A stretch of DNA of 64,000 bases from Aphrocallistes beatrix (Eukaryota > Porifera > Hexactinellida > Sceptrulophora > Aphrocallistidae). A program made the translations under genes and the position numbers. Position 1 is the first letter of the stretch. Every line of letters begins with the position of its first letter. Shown here one piece after another: positions 24,001 to 32,390 of the stretch. A model generated the notes under the pieces. The model was not told where the DNA came from. It saw only the letters and a list, made by a program, of their open reading frames with translations, and made no database searches. The stretch covers positions 1,302,001 through 1,366,000 of the forward strand of contig OY725498.1 in NCBI GenBank assembly GCA_963281255.1. Direction: 5' to 3'.

Positions 24001-25795
24001 CCGATTGAGATTCCCCATTTAACTTGCAACAAGTTCAGGGCAAATCATTATTAGTATTCGCTGTCTATCGTTTACCATGAGTTAAAACTTATAAACTCCA
24101 CCAGTTAAGATAATGCCCTAATTACTGATGTTGAGTAACGTTTTACGCCAACTTTATATTAAAGGTTAAGAATTTGACAAGCAAACTACGATCCAGTTCT
24201 CTCGAAGTGGAATCTCTATCGAGAGAGAGAGAAACGAAACAGAAAGTCCTTCAGAATCTACAGCTGACAGTGAGGCAGTTAGAGAGAGAGAATGATTCTC
24301 TGCGCACTCAGTCAGTTAGCAGTTGGAGAGAGCAGTTGCATGCGTATAAGGAGCAGTCGGAACGAATGAGCGGAGAAGTAAAGGCGTTGAGGAGTCGCTG
24401 TGAAGAGTTGGAGCGGGAACTGAGTCAACAGCTGACAGCTAGTGACGTGTACTCTGCTGTCACTGCCGGAGGAAGGAAGATGAGCGGACCGCACGAGTAC
24501 CTGGAAGCAGAACTCCTCAGGATCAAAGCTGAGCTTCACAGGTAGTGTACTGTGTACTACATCAGCGGTTTTCAACCTTTTTAGGATGTTGACCCCCTCC
24601 TATTAACCGTAACACAAAATTTTGAATCCTGTGGACCATAGGCGTCGAACCCACCCGGCATGGGCCGGGCGGCCCTAAGGGGCTGCCCGGCTCTACCCGG
24701 CATCGTCGGTTATGGGCCGGATAGGCCTGGAGGGCCTACCTGGCTGGGTAAAAGCTTCCCCGATACATTCCCAAATTCCTAGAACCGTGTATCAGGCAGT
24801 ATTATGTACTATGCCGTGAATGTAGCGGCCCCGGAATCGATTGAGCCGACCCCGGAGCCTTCGGGCCGGGCAGCCCCAAGGGCCGGCGGGCCCATTTCCG
24901 ACGCCTATGCTGTGGACCACTGAGGGGTCTATGGACCAGGTTAGGAACCACTGTACTACATCATACAGCCTTTACCGTCAAATCCATACATTCCGAATGT
25001 CCCGCTTTTTATCTCTTTTTAATGGCTAATTTTCAAGTGTCCCGTTTTACATGAAATTTCTCCAATATGTCCCGGGGTTTTTTAGTCCATGTATAATACC
25101 TTTCTATTGCGTCCGCTATGTCCCGCGAAATTCAACGCCGCGTCCTGATTTTATCATGGCTCAAGTTGGCATGTATGCAATCAATCACTAATTTACTTGT
25201 TGGGTATAATTACCCTCACAACCATATTGTATTATCATCGATTCTGAGTAATTGTGTATCATCTAATTAAGTATGAATACTCACTCCTTATCTAATATAC
25301 TCGACAGGTGTAATCACTCATTTCTGTAGGCTCGTATCGGAGAAGAATGAGATGGTGAATCGAGAGCAGACACGAGCCCTGCTGCTCCAATACATAACCG
25401 CACCTCCTGCTTCGATAGACTCAGCGATACAAGCTATCTCCACTCTACTGGTTCTGACGCCAGGGGAGAAGGAAACCCTTAAAGACTCAAAGAAGCAAAA
25501 AATGAATAAACAGAATTCTAACCCCACAATCCCGCATAAATCTTTCTCGCAACTGTTCATAGAGTTCCTAATGCAGGAGTCTGGTCCCCAGCCTGCTAGC
25601 TCTGATTCTATGGGAAGTGCGCCCGTACTTCTTGAGCCTACTCCCGAGCGGGGCTTCTCGTTTCCCAGAGACAGGGACGACAGACCGTCCCTTGCTACCG
25701 CTACACTCGGCCCCACTCCAGCAGATATATCTAAGGTCATGAATGCCCCCTTACCCAACTCAGTCAAGAGTGTAGCGAGCTCAAGAATAAAATAG
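18027..25795 (+). CDS. GMAP-210/TRIP11-like Golgi tether, six coding exons
   Basis: Exons 18027-18263, 18709-18882, 19007-19401, 19970-20183, 24171-24541 (or from 24165) and 25330-25795 join in frame with GT-AG borders. They give about 618 residues, against roughly 1,980 in the vertebrate protein. The N-terminus (MSWLSSSSLTSLKSQLSDL) is a Ser/Thr-rich amphipathic stretch like the ALPS curvature sensor of GMAP-210. The middle is coiled coil (LERELERQGEEHRELIR; ESLSRERETKQKVLQNL). The C-terminus matches the ARF1-binding GRAB region and what follows: REQTRALLLQYITAPP, VLTPGEKETL, then SFSQLFIEFLMQES. The family tethers small vesicles at the cis-Golgi and recruits IFT20. Intron 4 (20184-24170) contains two other genes. 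Introns 3 and 5 are mostly transposon sequence. Extra small exons could be missing from my model. Confidence 0.78.
19490..19819 (+). mobile_element. Helitron-like element in GMAP-210 intron 3
   Basis: Starts near aatattacaacgctaggattt, followed by gtttgtttgtctgg, aactggcaagtcgtag and gacatgtaggtgtcaaat. It ends gcgcccgcagggcgac, gccgcgctacgcaag, gcgaagcgtgtttg. It is a shortened, diverged version of the copies at 10.8-14.8 kb. Confidence 0.65.
20438..20591. mobile_element. hAT MITE, 154 bp, perfect 8-bp duplication
   Basis: Ends cagtgtttccc and gggaaacactg. Direct repeats cacaaacc lie at 20430-20437 and 20592-20599. Inserted in GMAP-210 intron 4. Confidence 0.9.
20604..20700 (-). repeat. Diverged TCCCG-rich repeat fragment
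   Basis: Reads catgccaacta then atcgggacat, agcgggacat, atcgggatat. This is the inverse of the tgtcccg units in the elements at 24985 and 32391. The right border is not clear. Confidence 0.35.
21339..22553 (+). CDS. NHL-repeat (TRIM-like, RING-less) protein
   Basis: An intronless 404-residue protein. Residues 1-100 are charged and helical, with coiled-coil character (RIDLLTQLLERREESRARD; VIDEMEKELETLK). From about 140 to the end it consists of NHL repeats: GPEGVAIDE..NIFVAEFYNSRVSVF, NPWGIAI..NLYVSD, YPRQLCIS..GDVYVCDESNSRIQV, and a last one ending CVSDNKKFGLQIFS. Together they would form a six-bladed propeller used for protein or RNA binding. RING and B-box domains of TRIM-NHL proteins are absent. 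The gene lies in intron 4 of the GMAP-210 homologue on the same strand and is tail to tail with the orphan membrane gene (102 bp between stops). A broken relative is at 29439-30716. The binding partner is unknown. Confidence 0.85.
   Translation: MAIRSIISKPDSTELEINSYFNQIIAKANARRIDLLTQLLERREESRARDSQRQQMISQIAATKCQVEAGLKENPLKAMQEKVIDEMEKELETLKITPPKKILKFSVDSDKIGGILEALGEITEEFEPIDYSAFQPVVSVAKKGKAPGELRGPEGVAIDEMTRNIFVAEFYNSRVSVFSPTGEYIKSFGIELFRNPWGIAIQNNNLYVSDIFKQALLHFKLPRIKFLQQIGKEGSAKGEFCYPRQLCISQIGDVYVCDESNSRIQVLTSELKFKTIFTHKSMTWPVDIKLTEEQMYVLSSSDNPCLHVFTLAGVKIRSVLSRGEGLQLMCPLFFCIDRSGDIVIINHGDNTIKVFTPKGGYLDQIGVQGHEKGMFYKPRGIALTRDGKVICVSDNKKFGLQIFS
22656..23777 (-). CDS. Orphan multi-pass membrane protein
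   Basis: A 373-residue intronless frame with ATG at 23777. About seven to eight hydrophobic segments are visible: residues about 15-36, 66-86, 132-155, 165-190, 195-205, 243-262, 300-320 and 322-343. A basic loop (YVRYALRFSRVLRGMRDEARFHGSKRAYAF, about 205-235) lies between segments. The C-tail is short and basic (RRKKVLSEQ). I recognise no known family motif; no GPCR DRY or NPxxY pattern is present. Antisense inside intron 4 of the GMAP-210 homologue, facing the NHL gene. The long uninterrupted frame and transmembrane periodicity support a real gene. It may be a lineage-restricted receptor-like family. Function unknown. Confidence 0.7.
   Translation of the reverse strand: MATVERVNGIVDEIANISFILFSVLATFLLINFFIRQVRIFRQCKTLNKNISQFKNLKIKYHINNFLILILSIETLQCILATTFDTAYAHYNSTQLKEYHLTNSCTLTYPAITSLRIPSAWWIHVPIRVSKIFHLILYPMINLLLDMVYLSYLASDYLRAVYKGLAWISLRFLVIFVLSSILETSVIGFWVGAKFLLIYDLHKYVRYALRFSRVLRGMRDEARFHGSKRAYAFKTNIHKQFIVSSIILLVILVCKASSIFFTDYGLAFDIFFNQPCYFTYLTANKVQISISPATLAGYKLVSGYLELTAGVFFILYQGMSILVYTLLLLNIILAACRCNINATLMKCRRKKVLSEQDLIRPLMDKYHKRLGLK
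24563..24953. mobile_element. hAT MITE (outer) in GMAP-210 intron 5
   Basis: Ends cagcggttttcaacc and ggttaggaaccactg. Direct 8-bp repeats tactacat lie at 24555-24562 and 24954-24961. It is split internally by a second element. Confidence 0.88.
24637..24909. mobile_element. GC-rich hAT-like MITE nested in the outer hAT MITE
   Basis: Ends cataggcgtcg and cgacgcctatg. Direct 8-bp repeats ctgtggac lie at 24629-24636 and 24910-24917. The interior is strikingly GC-rich (acccggcatgggccgggcgg) compared with its surroundings. Confidence 0.88.
24985..25178 (+). mobile_element. TCCCG-rich repeat element
   Basis: Runs from catacattccgaatgtcccg to atcatggctcaagttggcat, with five to six spaced tgtcccg units and the block ccgcgaaattcaacgcc. 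The 32391-32584 copy has the same layout. The ends (catacatgccaa / ttggcatgtatg) are inverted. Class not known. Confidence 0.6.
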
Positions 25796-26317
25796 CTGTG
25801 GACTAAACTGTCAACCTCACTCAGCTGGTATTTAACTGTTTATTATGCAATTACAATGAATCAAATTTCTGATTCTGCTTTTTATGATTGTAAATATTTA
25901 ATTACCTTACAAATTAATGTCTGTACGTAATCGATTAGACGGAACAATATACTGGGATGTGATTCCTATTTTGAAGTGTTTGTCTCTCTCACATCCAACA
26001 TGTTGTCTGGATAGCGATGAAATGTCTGTTTGTGTTGTTGCAGTACAAATATTAATGGCTTTAACTGAACTTTTACAGTAATTATTCCAATCACCAATAT
26101 ACTTTTTGATTAGATTTTGTAACAATGACTTTTATTCGAATATGTGATTTCACCAGAGCTGTAATAGAAAGCCCATTTATAAACACTACTCAACCGTCGA
26201 GAAGATAGTATTGGGATTCCCACGAAACAGAATTTACAAGATAGGCACAGTTTTCATATAAAATAAGAAACAAATTTTATCTTATATTGATGGAGAAAAA
26301 AAATTGACTACTGAAAA
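25796..26317. other. Intergenic, nothing recognised
   Basis: AT-rich DNA between the GMAP-210 stop and the PLCXD gene. I see no motif, repeat family or coding frame. Confidence 0.5.
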
Positions 26318-27706
26318 ATGTTTCAATGCTCTCTGAATATACTGAACTTTTCCAATTTCCAATTGAAGAAATCCAATTTAGAATCGAACTCAATGAAAAA
26401 ATGGGATGAATCATTCCCAGAGCTAATATTTCCCTTCAAAAAAATAGTTTTATATGTGGAATACCATCACACAGTATGCTGCATCAACCAATACGGCTCA
26501 GGGAGAGTTGACTATACGCTAACAGGTGGAGAGTTAAGCCCAGCTGATCTGGTAACATTCACTATAATAACTCGAGTCATAAAATGCAAGCCAGCTCTGC
26601 TAGTGTACTGGAACAGTGTGGGGCAGGTTAAGAACTTATGTTTGATGCCCTATAGCACGGCCGCCCCCTCCTATCCCTCCCAGATCGGATGGGTAGCAGG
26701 TGGAAATGTGGTACTAGCCATTCTCCAGCACAAAGAAACCATCTCGCAGAGAAGTCTGTATCTGGACGCAGGCACGAGTGAGGGGTGGGCTTCACAGTGG
26801 ATGGCGATTTACCGCCCTGTTTTGGGCGGGCTTTGCCTGATGCCAAACAGGGATAACAAGGCATACCTCACACTGCCTGGTACACATGACAGTGGGACTT
26901 ATTGCATGCAGTATTTCTGGACTTCACCATGGACAAGAACTCAGAGTTCGGGCTTGTATGCTCAGCTAATGACGGGCTGCCGTAGCCTGGACTTCAGGAC
27001 TGGATTCTGTCCAGGAATGCGAGGAGATGAGCGGTTCATGCTAGTGCATGATATATTTTCTACAAGGCTCAGTCTGAGGAACGCTTTGGACGCTGTGAAA
27101 GAGTTCAGTAAGTCGCATCCAACGGAAGTAATAGTGCTCGATTTCCATCACTTTGTCAACATGCGAACACACGTGATGCGATTGACAGCAGAAGTAATAG
27201 ATGAGATTATAGCTCTAACTAAAGATTGTTTGAATGGGCTTTTGATACCTAGGTGTAGGATGAGGTCGTCGCTATCGGAGATATGGCAGCACAGTCAGCG
27301 TATCATCGCGGCTTTTAACACAACCACACGTGATGATGATATTTGGCCTGGTGTGGATCAGTTATGGGCGGGTCCTTATGTCACATTGAAACCTGCTCTC
27401 CAGGAATTCCTGCGCAATACATTCTCGAACGAACTCCCAGAAGGGATATTCAGCAGTGCAGAGTCAGTCCTCCCTGCCATTGTCCCACTCTCTTATAAGA
27501 TATTCGAGCGTCCCATCTGGGTACCCACCCTAACACCTGAACTCTCTTTATGGTACTCCCCGGGATCCAGTTGGGCTGAAAAGGCGAACATAATTGCAGT
27601 AGACTTTATAGAGAAAACGAACCTCCCTCAACTTGCTGTCACTTCGAGTCTACTCAAAGGCTGCAAGTTGGGACAGGCCACTACCACTCGGCAGACAGAT
27701 GGATGA
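26318..27706 (+). CDS. PI-PLC X domain-containing protein (PLCXD-like)
   Basis: An intronless protein of 462 residues. The X-type phospholipase fold begins near 180 with LTLPGTHDSGTY (catalytic His190). It continues through LMTGCRSLDFR (Arg227) and FMLVHDIF (second catalytic His244), then HPTEVIVLDFHHF. This matches PLCXD1-3 and bacterial PI-PLC, with no EF-hand, Y or C2 domain. Residues 40-150 form an N-terminal domain with beta-like alternation (KIVLYVEYHH, LLVYWNSVG), as in PLCXD proteins. No signal peptide is evident, so it is probably cytosolic. Reaction by family: hydrolysis of phosphatidylinositol, not tested here. It follows the GMAP-210 gene by 520 bp on the same strand. Confidence 0.88.
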   Translation: MFQCSLNILNFSNFQLKKSNLESNSMKKWDESFPELIFPFKKIVLYVEYHHTVCCINQYGSGRVDYTLTGGELSPADLVTFTIITRVIKCKPALLVYWNSVGQVKNLCLMPYSTAAPSYPSQIGWVAGGNVVLAILQHKETISQRSLYLDAGTSEGWASQWMAIYRPVLGGLCLMPNRDNKAYLTLPGTHDSGTYCMQYFWTSPWTRTQSSGLYAQLMTGCRSLDFRTGFCPGMRGDERFMLVHDIFSTRLSLRNALDAVKEFSKSHPTEVIVLDFHHFVNMRTHVMRLTAEVIDEIIALTKDCLNGLLIPRCRMRSSLSEIWQHSQRIIAAFNTTTRDDDIWPGVDQLWAGPYVTLKPALQEFLRNTFSNELPEGIFSSAESVLPAIVPLSYKIFERPIWVPTLTPELSLWYSPGSSWAEKANIIAVDFIEKTNLPQLAVTSSLLKGCKLGQATTTRQTDG

Positions 27707-27805
27707 CACGTAGAATATCACATTATGTGCAAACATTATCCACTAGTTAACGCTATTAATATACATGTATTTAATAATATAGTTTACTTAGACATTTCAG
27801 TCTAG

Positions 27806-27951
27806 CAGTGGTCTTCAAACTGGGGTACGCCGGCTCTCAAAATGTTATATCTCAACAATTATGAATAGTAGCATGAGTTAACTATTGGAGGTACACAGAA
27901 AGTTCAAAAACAGTTTGGGGGTACGCTTGGAAAAAAGTTTGAAGGCCACTG
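27806..27951. mobile_element. hAT MITE, 146 bp
   Basis: Ends cagtggtcttcaaact and gtttgaaggccactg. The right flank is gtctatag and the left flank cagtctag, which can be read as the same target with a 2-bp loss. The interior has paired gggtacg blocks. Confidence 0.75.
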
Positions 27952-28072
27952 GTCTATAGCACAGCTTCAGTTGCATTTCTATACCGTTCTGAAAAAAAGG
28001 AAAGAAAACTCATAGATGGGATGGAGTGTGCATACATGTATGCATACTAAATACATTGCTCTAGCTTTGATA

Positions 28073-29383
28073 CGTAGGGCACTCGAAAAGTTTTGACGTT
28101 TGCTATGAAACCATTAATCTAGAAGAAAGATTTATTGCTAATTCGTTTCATTCTGCGGTTATTAGCATACACTGAAAATTTCATTCATTTAAATTTCATA
28201 CTTTCAGAAATATTTGACTTGTTAGTCTGCATGGCTTCTAACTTGCTTGCATCATCCTCAGATTTCACAAGACGTGATTTTCGTGCAATGATTTTGATTT
28301 TATTCAAAATGAAGAAGACGAGGCAGGAGATCCATGAAACTTTACAGGAACATTTCCTAGATGTTGCTCCTTCTTTGAGTACAATTGAGCGATGGTACAG
28401 AGAATTTACTCATGGGAACTTCGTTCTGGAGGATGCTCCTCGTGCAGGGAGGCCGAGTGTTTTCCACAATGAGCAAAATGTGGATCAAGTATTGGAACTA
28501 GTGATCCAGGATTCTCATGTTACATACGCTCAGATAGAGCATGAAACTGGCCTCTCATCGGGGACTATTAATACCATTATACATAAAGAACTTTGTCTAC
28601 GAAAGTTGTGTGCTCGCTGGATCCCCCATTCTTTGACTTTAGAGCAAAAATCGGCCCGAGTTGACTTTTGCAAAATTATGCTCAAAAGATTTGATAATGG
28701 AACTTCAAGGGCTGTTTCGGATATTCTTACAGGGGATGAAACATGGGTATACCATTATGATCCGGAAACAAAACAACAATCGAAGGAGTGGGTGGAAGAA
28801 GATGCTCCACCCCCAACAAAAGTACGAAGGGCGAAATCTGTAGGGAAGCAAATGTGGGCAATTTTTTTCAGATCCAGTGGGTTTGTAGCAGCTGTGGCGC
28901 TTGAGGATAGAAAAACAGTTACTGCCGATTGGTACACCACAGTATGCCTCCCCAAAGTCATCACAGAAATAAATTCACAGCGTGAAAAGACGGGCGTCAG
29001 GGGAATTTTGCTCCATCATGATAACGCATCATCTCACACCGCACTCAGAACTCGCGAGTTTTTGGAAGATTGTGGACTTAGAACACTGCCCCATCCTCCC
29101 TACAGTCCAGACCTAGCCCCTTGCGACTTCTGGCTGTTCCCTACGATAAAGAATGAGTTGCGTGGAAGGAGATTTTCATCGAATGAGGAGCTGGCGGGGG
29201 CACTTTTCAAGGTAATCGAAGCCATACCCAAAGATGAGTGGAAAATGTGTTTTCAGAAGTGGTTTAGTAGAATGAAAAAATGTATAGAGTCTCATGGAGA
29301 GTATTTTGAAAAAATGTAATATAAATCTTCATACTAACTATTTGATATGTAGGTGAACGTCAAAACTTTTCGAGTGCCCCTCG
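28073..29383 (+). mobile_element. Complete mariner transposon with TA duplication
   Basis: Inverted termini begin cgtagggcactcgaaaag (left) and cgaggggcactcgaaaag (right, inverse). They are identical for the next twelve or so bases (ttttgacgtt) and are flanked by TA at 28071-28072 and 29384-29385. The 1,311-bp element contains one uninterrupted transposase gene. Length, TIRs and TA target are typical of mariner. Confidence 0.92.
28231..29319 (+). CDS. Mariner transposase (DD34D)
   Basis: 362 residues from the ATG at 28231 (MASNLLASSSDF). The open frame extends upstream without an ATG. An N-terminal paired helix-turn-helix region (RQEIHETLQEHF..SLSTIERWYREF, then GRPSVF) binds the TIRs. The catalytic core shows the mariner signatures TGDETWVYHYDPETKQQS (first Asp), LLHHDNASSHTA (second Asp) and YSPDLAPCDFWLFP (third Asp, the DD34D mark). 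No stop, frameshift or missing catalytic residue is seen. Both TIRs are present, so this copy could still be active or recently was. Closest well-known relatives are the transposase half of SETMAR and other mariners. Confidence 0.93.
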   Translation: MASNLLASSSDFTRRDFRAMILILFKMKKTRQEIHETLQEHFLDVAPSLSTIERWYREFTHGNFVLEDAPRAGRPSVFHNEQNVDQVLELVIQDSHVTYAQIEHETGLSSGTINTIIHKELCLRKLCARWIPHSLTLEQKSARVDFCKIMLKRFDNGTSRAVSDILTGDETWVYHYDPETKQQSKEWVEEDAPPPTKVRRAKSVGKQMWAIFFRSSGFVAAVALEDRKTVTADWYTTVCLPKVITEINSQREKTGVRGILLHHDNASSHTALRTREFLEDCGLRTLPHPPYSPDLAPCDFWLFPTIKNELRGRRFSSNEELAGALFKVIEAIPKDEWKMCFQKWFSRMKKCIESHGEYFEKM

Positions 29384-29438
29384 TATAATACTTGAGTTGT
29401 ACCTATTTCCCTCTCTATAAGTACGAATACTTATAGCA

Positions 29439-30716
29439 GTGACATTTGTTTTGATTGATATTCCTAACTTTGTATGGCCACTCGCCCACCTAACAATCCC
29501 AACTGATAGTGATCCATTCTCTGATGTCGAACAGAAGATTACTCTGAAATTCAACCAACTGATTGAAGCTGTGATAAGGAAGAGAGAACAGCTGTTAGCA
29601 GAGTTAAGGGCGTTAGAAGAACAGCACAAAGATGGGAATCTAGAAATCGTAAATCAGATTAAGGAGTTGGAAATATCAAAGAATGAACTAGCCCAATACT
29701 GCATTTTTCGCGGACGGTATCCTTAACCCAGCCCCAGTCTTCAGGTGAAGGGATATTGGGGGCTGCTACTAGAATGTTGTCCCAGCAGTGTGCACCTTGA
29801 TAGACACCGCGTTTTATGTGTTGTGTCAGAGCATCTTTAGTTGGTGATATTCAGAAGTTGGAACAAACTGTCACTGATCTCAGTAAGATCTGTGTTAAGA
29901 GCGGAAAGAGAAGGGAAAGTTGTCCAACGTGATTACTCTCTTATCAAGTCTCCTCTCTTCCATGCTAGCGAGTTAGGTAGTAAACAAAAGCAGTTAAAAA
30001 TCCTTTCGGATTGTTCATTGATAATTCAACAGATATCGTTTATATCGCAGACAGAGACGATGAGAGGATACAGGTGTGGACGTTGGATGGAGATTATGTA
30101 AGTTCATTCGGTGAGGATGTTTTGAAATATCCTCGGAAAATTACCTTAACAAATGGAGCTTTGTTTGTAACTGATCGTGATCAGGATTGTGTATTCAAAT
30201 TTCAACTCTCCAACTTCAAACTACAAGCTCGTTATGATATGATGATTCTTGCTAGTGCGATTTGTTCTAGTAGAGATGAAGTGTTTGCTGTTAGTCATAA
30301 AGAAATTATCGTAGTACTCAACACTGATCTCAATCAAGGTTTTGAGAAGCTTTGAAGGATCTATTAAAGAATGCTATGACATTAATGTTAAGAATTCCAT
30401 AATTTATGTTCTAGAAGTAGTTTTAAATGAAATCAAACTGCTTGACTCTAACACAGGTGATCTGGTGAGGACAGTAACCACTGATAGAGATGGAGTTAAG
30501 TTTGGAAATGAATGTGACTTCTGTTTAGATGAGAATGGAAATTTTTTGATAACGAATTGGAAGACAAATCAAATCAAGATAATCACAGGAGATGGAACTC
30601 TATTGCGTCTTATCGATACCTCTAAATGGAAACTGAATAACCCTAGAGGTATAGGAGTAAGCAAAACTAACAATATTGTGGTCGTTTTTGGAATAGGGAT
30701 CTTTTGTCAGATATAA
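29439..30716 (+). pseudogene. Broken NHL-repeat (TRIM-like) gene
   Basis: Pieces of a protein like the one at 21339-22553 lie in order but in different frames. First comes a coiled-coil start (DPFSDVEQKITLKFNQLIEA; REQLLAELRALEEQ), ending at a stop at 29724-29726. A non-matching insert of about 110 bp follows. Then come GDIQKLEQTVTDLSKIC (about 29845), ASELGSKQKQLK (about 29965), NSTDIVYIADRDDERIQVW (30024 onward) and FGEDVLKYPRKITL. A last shift near 30345 precedes SFEGSIKECYDINV to NPRGIGVSKTNN. At least three frame breaks argue for a pseudogene rather than introns. The missing 5' start may relate to the mariner that ends 55 bp upstream. Confidence 0.75.
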
Positions 30717-30986
30717 ACGTAGATAGAGTTGAACTTCTATTGAGTTTTGTTAATTATTTATAGTATTCAAACTGTTCCCTTAACCCTTGTATCATAGTGA
30801 TTACTGTTTTAAATTAATTGATATCCAGTCTGTCCCAGTAACGGCCTTATTCGATATTTTCTCATACAATTGATTTTTCTTCCAGATGCCATTGTGAATA
30901 AGTAATGATAAGAGACTCCCGAATAAATGATTCGAATGTACAAAAGGTATCTTTTATTTATCTATATTTGTCGGGGAAGGATTATG

Positions 30987-31158
30987 CAGTCAACTCCGCT
31001 TAATAGGACCACTGGTTAATCGGGTCACTTTTGGAAGGACCGGAATAACTCTCACACGTAAGAAGCTAATACAAAATATTTTCAGTTAATAGGGTCCTCC
31101 GCGTAATCGGGGCAAAATGTCCTCTGACCGATGTGGCCCTATTAAGCAGAGTAGACTG
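30987..31158. mobile_element. Pogo/Tigger-like MITE, copy 1
   Basis: Ends cagtcaactccgcttaatag and the inverse of cttaatagggccac...; right end ...gcagagtagactg followed by TA. The interior has a second internal pair (gttaatagggtcctccgcg). Same family as 33632, 40538 and, more distantly, 63110. Confidence 0.8.
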
Positions 31159-31348
31159 TATATGTAGTAAGATTTAAACGCTCGCGTTATTATCATTTGT
31201 TAACTGGAAGTTCCATTTGACACAATATCTAAGCATCTCAATTAAACACCTCGCCTACTGTAACTACCCCAGGTTGCCAAAGGAATGCGTAAATAATGCA
31301 TTAGTAAACTCTTGTTCTCATGTTTTAATACAATTTCCTGAAAAAATG

Positions 31349-31738
31349 TCATTTCTTTCCTTCCACCATGATGATGTGATATCCGAACTTGGTCTTCACA
31401 GGAGGGTCGGTGTAGACAGGTTTCGCTACGGTACTGGAGGAGAGCGAGAAGGCCGCCTCCTGAAATGGTCCAACCATCGATCCCCTGCTCATCCATCCTA
31501 GGTCCCCTCCATGACGAGCCTTGTCCTCACTATACTTCGCAGCAACCTCATCGAAACGAGTCCCTTCACTCAGTTTTTCCATCGCTTCCATTACTTTAGA
31601 ATACTTCTCACAGAGAATGTGACGCACCTTCACACTCGTACCTCCTTTAGGCGTCTTTTCTTCTCCTTTCGAAGCGCCTTCTGCCCCCTTTACTTTCTTA
31701 CCACCTGATGAACCCCCTTTAGCACCTCCTTTAGGCAT
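31349..31738 (-). CDS. PIN4: Parvulin-type peptidyl-prolyl isomerase PIN4 (Par14)
   Basis: 129 residues from the ATG at 31738 ([13 protein letters not shown]), intronless. A basic Gly/Lys-rich N-tail of about 35 residues, used for chromatin and pre-ribosome binding in the family, precedes the rotamase domain. [50 protein letters not shown] and [14 protein letters not shown] are nearly identical to human PIN4 as I know it. Length matches (human 131). There is no WW domain, which separates it from Pin1. Nuclear/ribosome-biogenesis role by family. The frame extends three codons further upstream without ATG. Confidence 0.95.
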   Translation of the reverse strand: MPKGGAKGGSSGGKKVKGAEGASKGEEKTPKGGTSVKVRHILCEKYSKVMEAMEKLSEGTRFDEVAAKYSEDKARHGGDLGWMSRGSMVGPFQEAAFSLSSSTVAKPVYTDPPVKTKFGYHIIMVEGKK

Positions 31739-31812
31739 ATTACTCAATAAACTCTATCACAAAATCAGAGGTTGGATATTAATAAATATTTCTAATCTCA
31801 ACTTTCCCCAGA

Positions 31813-31836
31813 TCCTTACTATTAAAACTCGATTAA

Positions 31837-31895
<59 letters not shown>

Positions 31896-32360
31896 GTAAC
31901 GAATTGATTGAAGAAACTGCCAGGCACAGAAAGCTCTGATTTTTGGCATGTGGGAGTCTTTTGGCTATGGCTCCACTAAGTTCTGAGCTCAGACGAAAAT
32001 GTCGACTCATCATGGAATTATGACGTCATTGTCACCTTTTTATAATTAGAAATTTCAGTTTTTCGACCATAACTCAGCCATTTTAAGTGGTAATATATAT
32101 ATAAGGCTGAAATTTTAATAGAATGTGTATATAAATATTTCTCACATGTGATATAACTATCATAAAAAATGATGACTCATCACTCGGTTATGAAATTTGG
32201 CGATTTTTCGTGTAATATCGTTTATAATTGTTGGACAGACCTATTTCGAGATGTTATCTCCCTTATAATTAATCAATGTGACCCCAGGCGCCCGAAGGGC
32301 GCCTCCGGCAGACACAAAGTGTCCGCCAGCCGCGCAGCGCAAGCAAACGAAGCTCGCTTA
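31813..32360 (+). mobile_element. Helitron-like element (second subfamily)
   Basis: Begins tccttactattaaaactcg and contains a (gt)n(ta)n microsatellite where other copies have gtttgtttgtttg, then gaattgattgaagaaactgcc. It ends with an aggcgccc/gggcgcct hairpin, a gacac-aaa-gtgtc hairpin, and gccgcgcagcgcaagc plus an imperfect terminal stem (cgctta). Homologous pieces on the minus strand lie at 482-1536, 55140-55275 and 63725-63860. Confidence 0.65.
31839..31893. repeat. (GT)n(AT)n microsatellite
   Basis: About 13 tg units followed by about 14 ta units, inside the Helitron-like element. Confidence 0.95.
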
Positions 32361-32390
32361 TAAATAAATATGCATTGTATCATTAAGTTT

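Noticed and set aside
28135..28230. N-terminal extension of the mariner transposase
   Set aside because: The open frame begins with TTG and the extension overlaps the terminal region of the element. The ATG at 28231 matches the family start.
29439..30716. Reading the NHL fragments as one multi-exon gene
   Set aside because: The frame breaks lack GT-AG borders that would restore the frame, and one is a single-base loss inside an NHL repeat.
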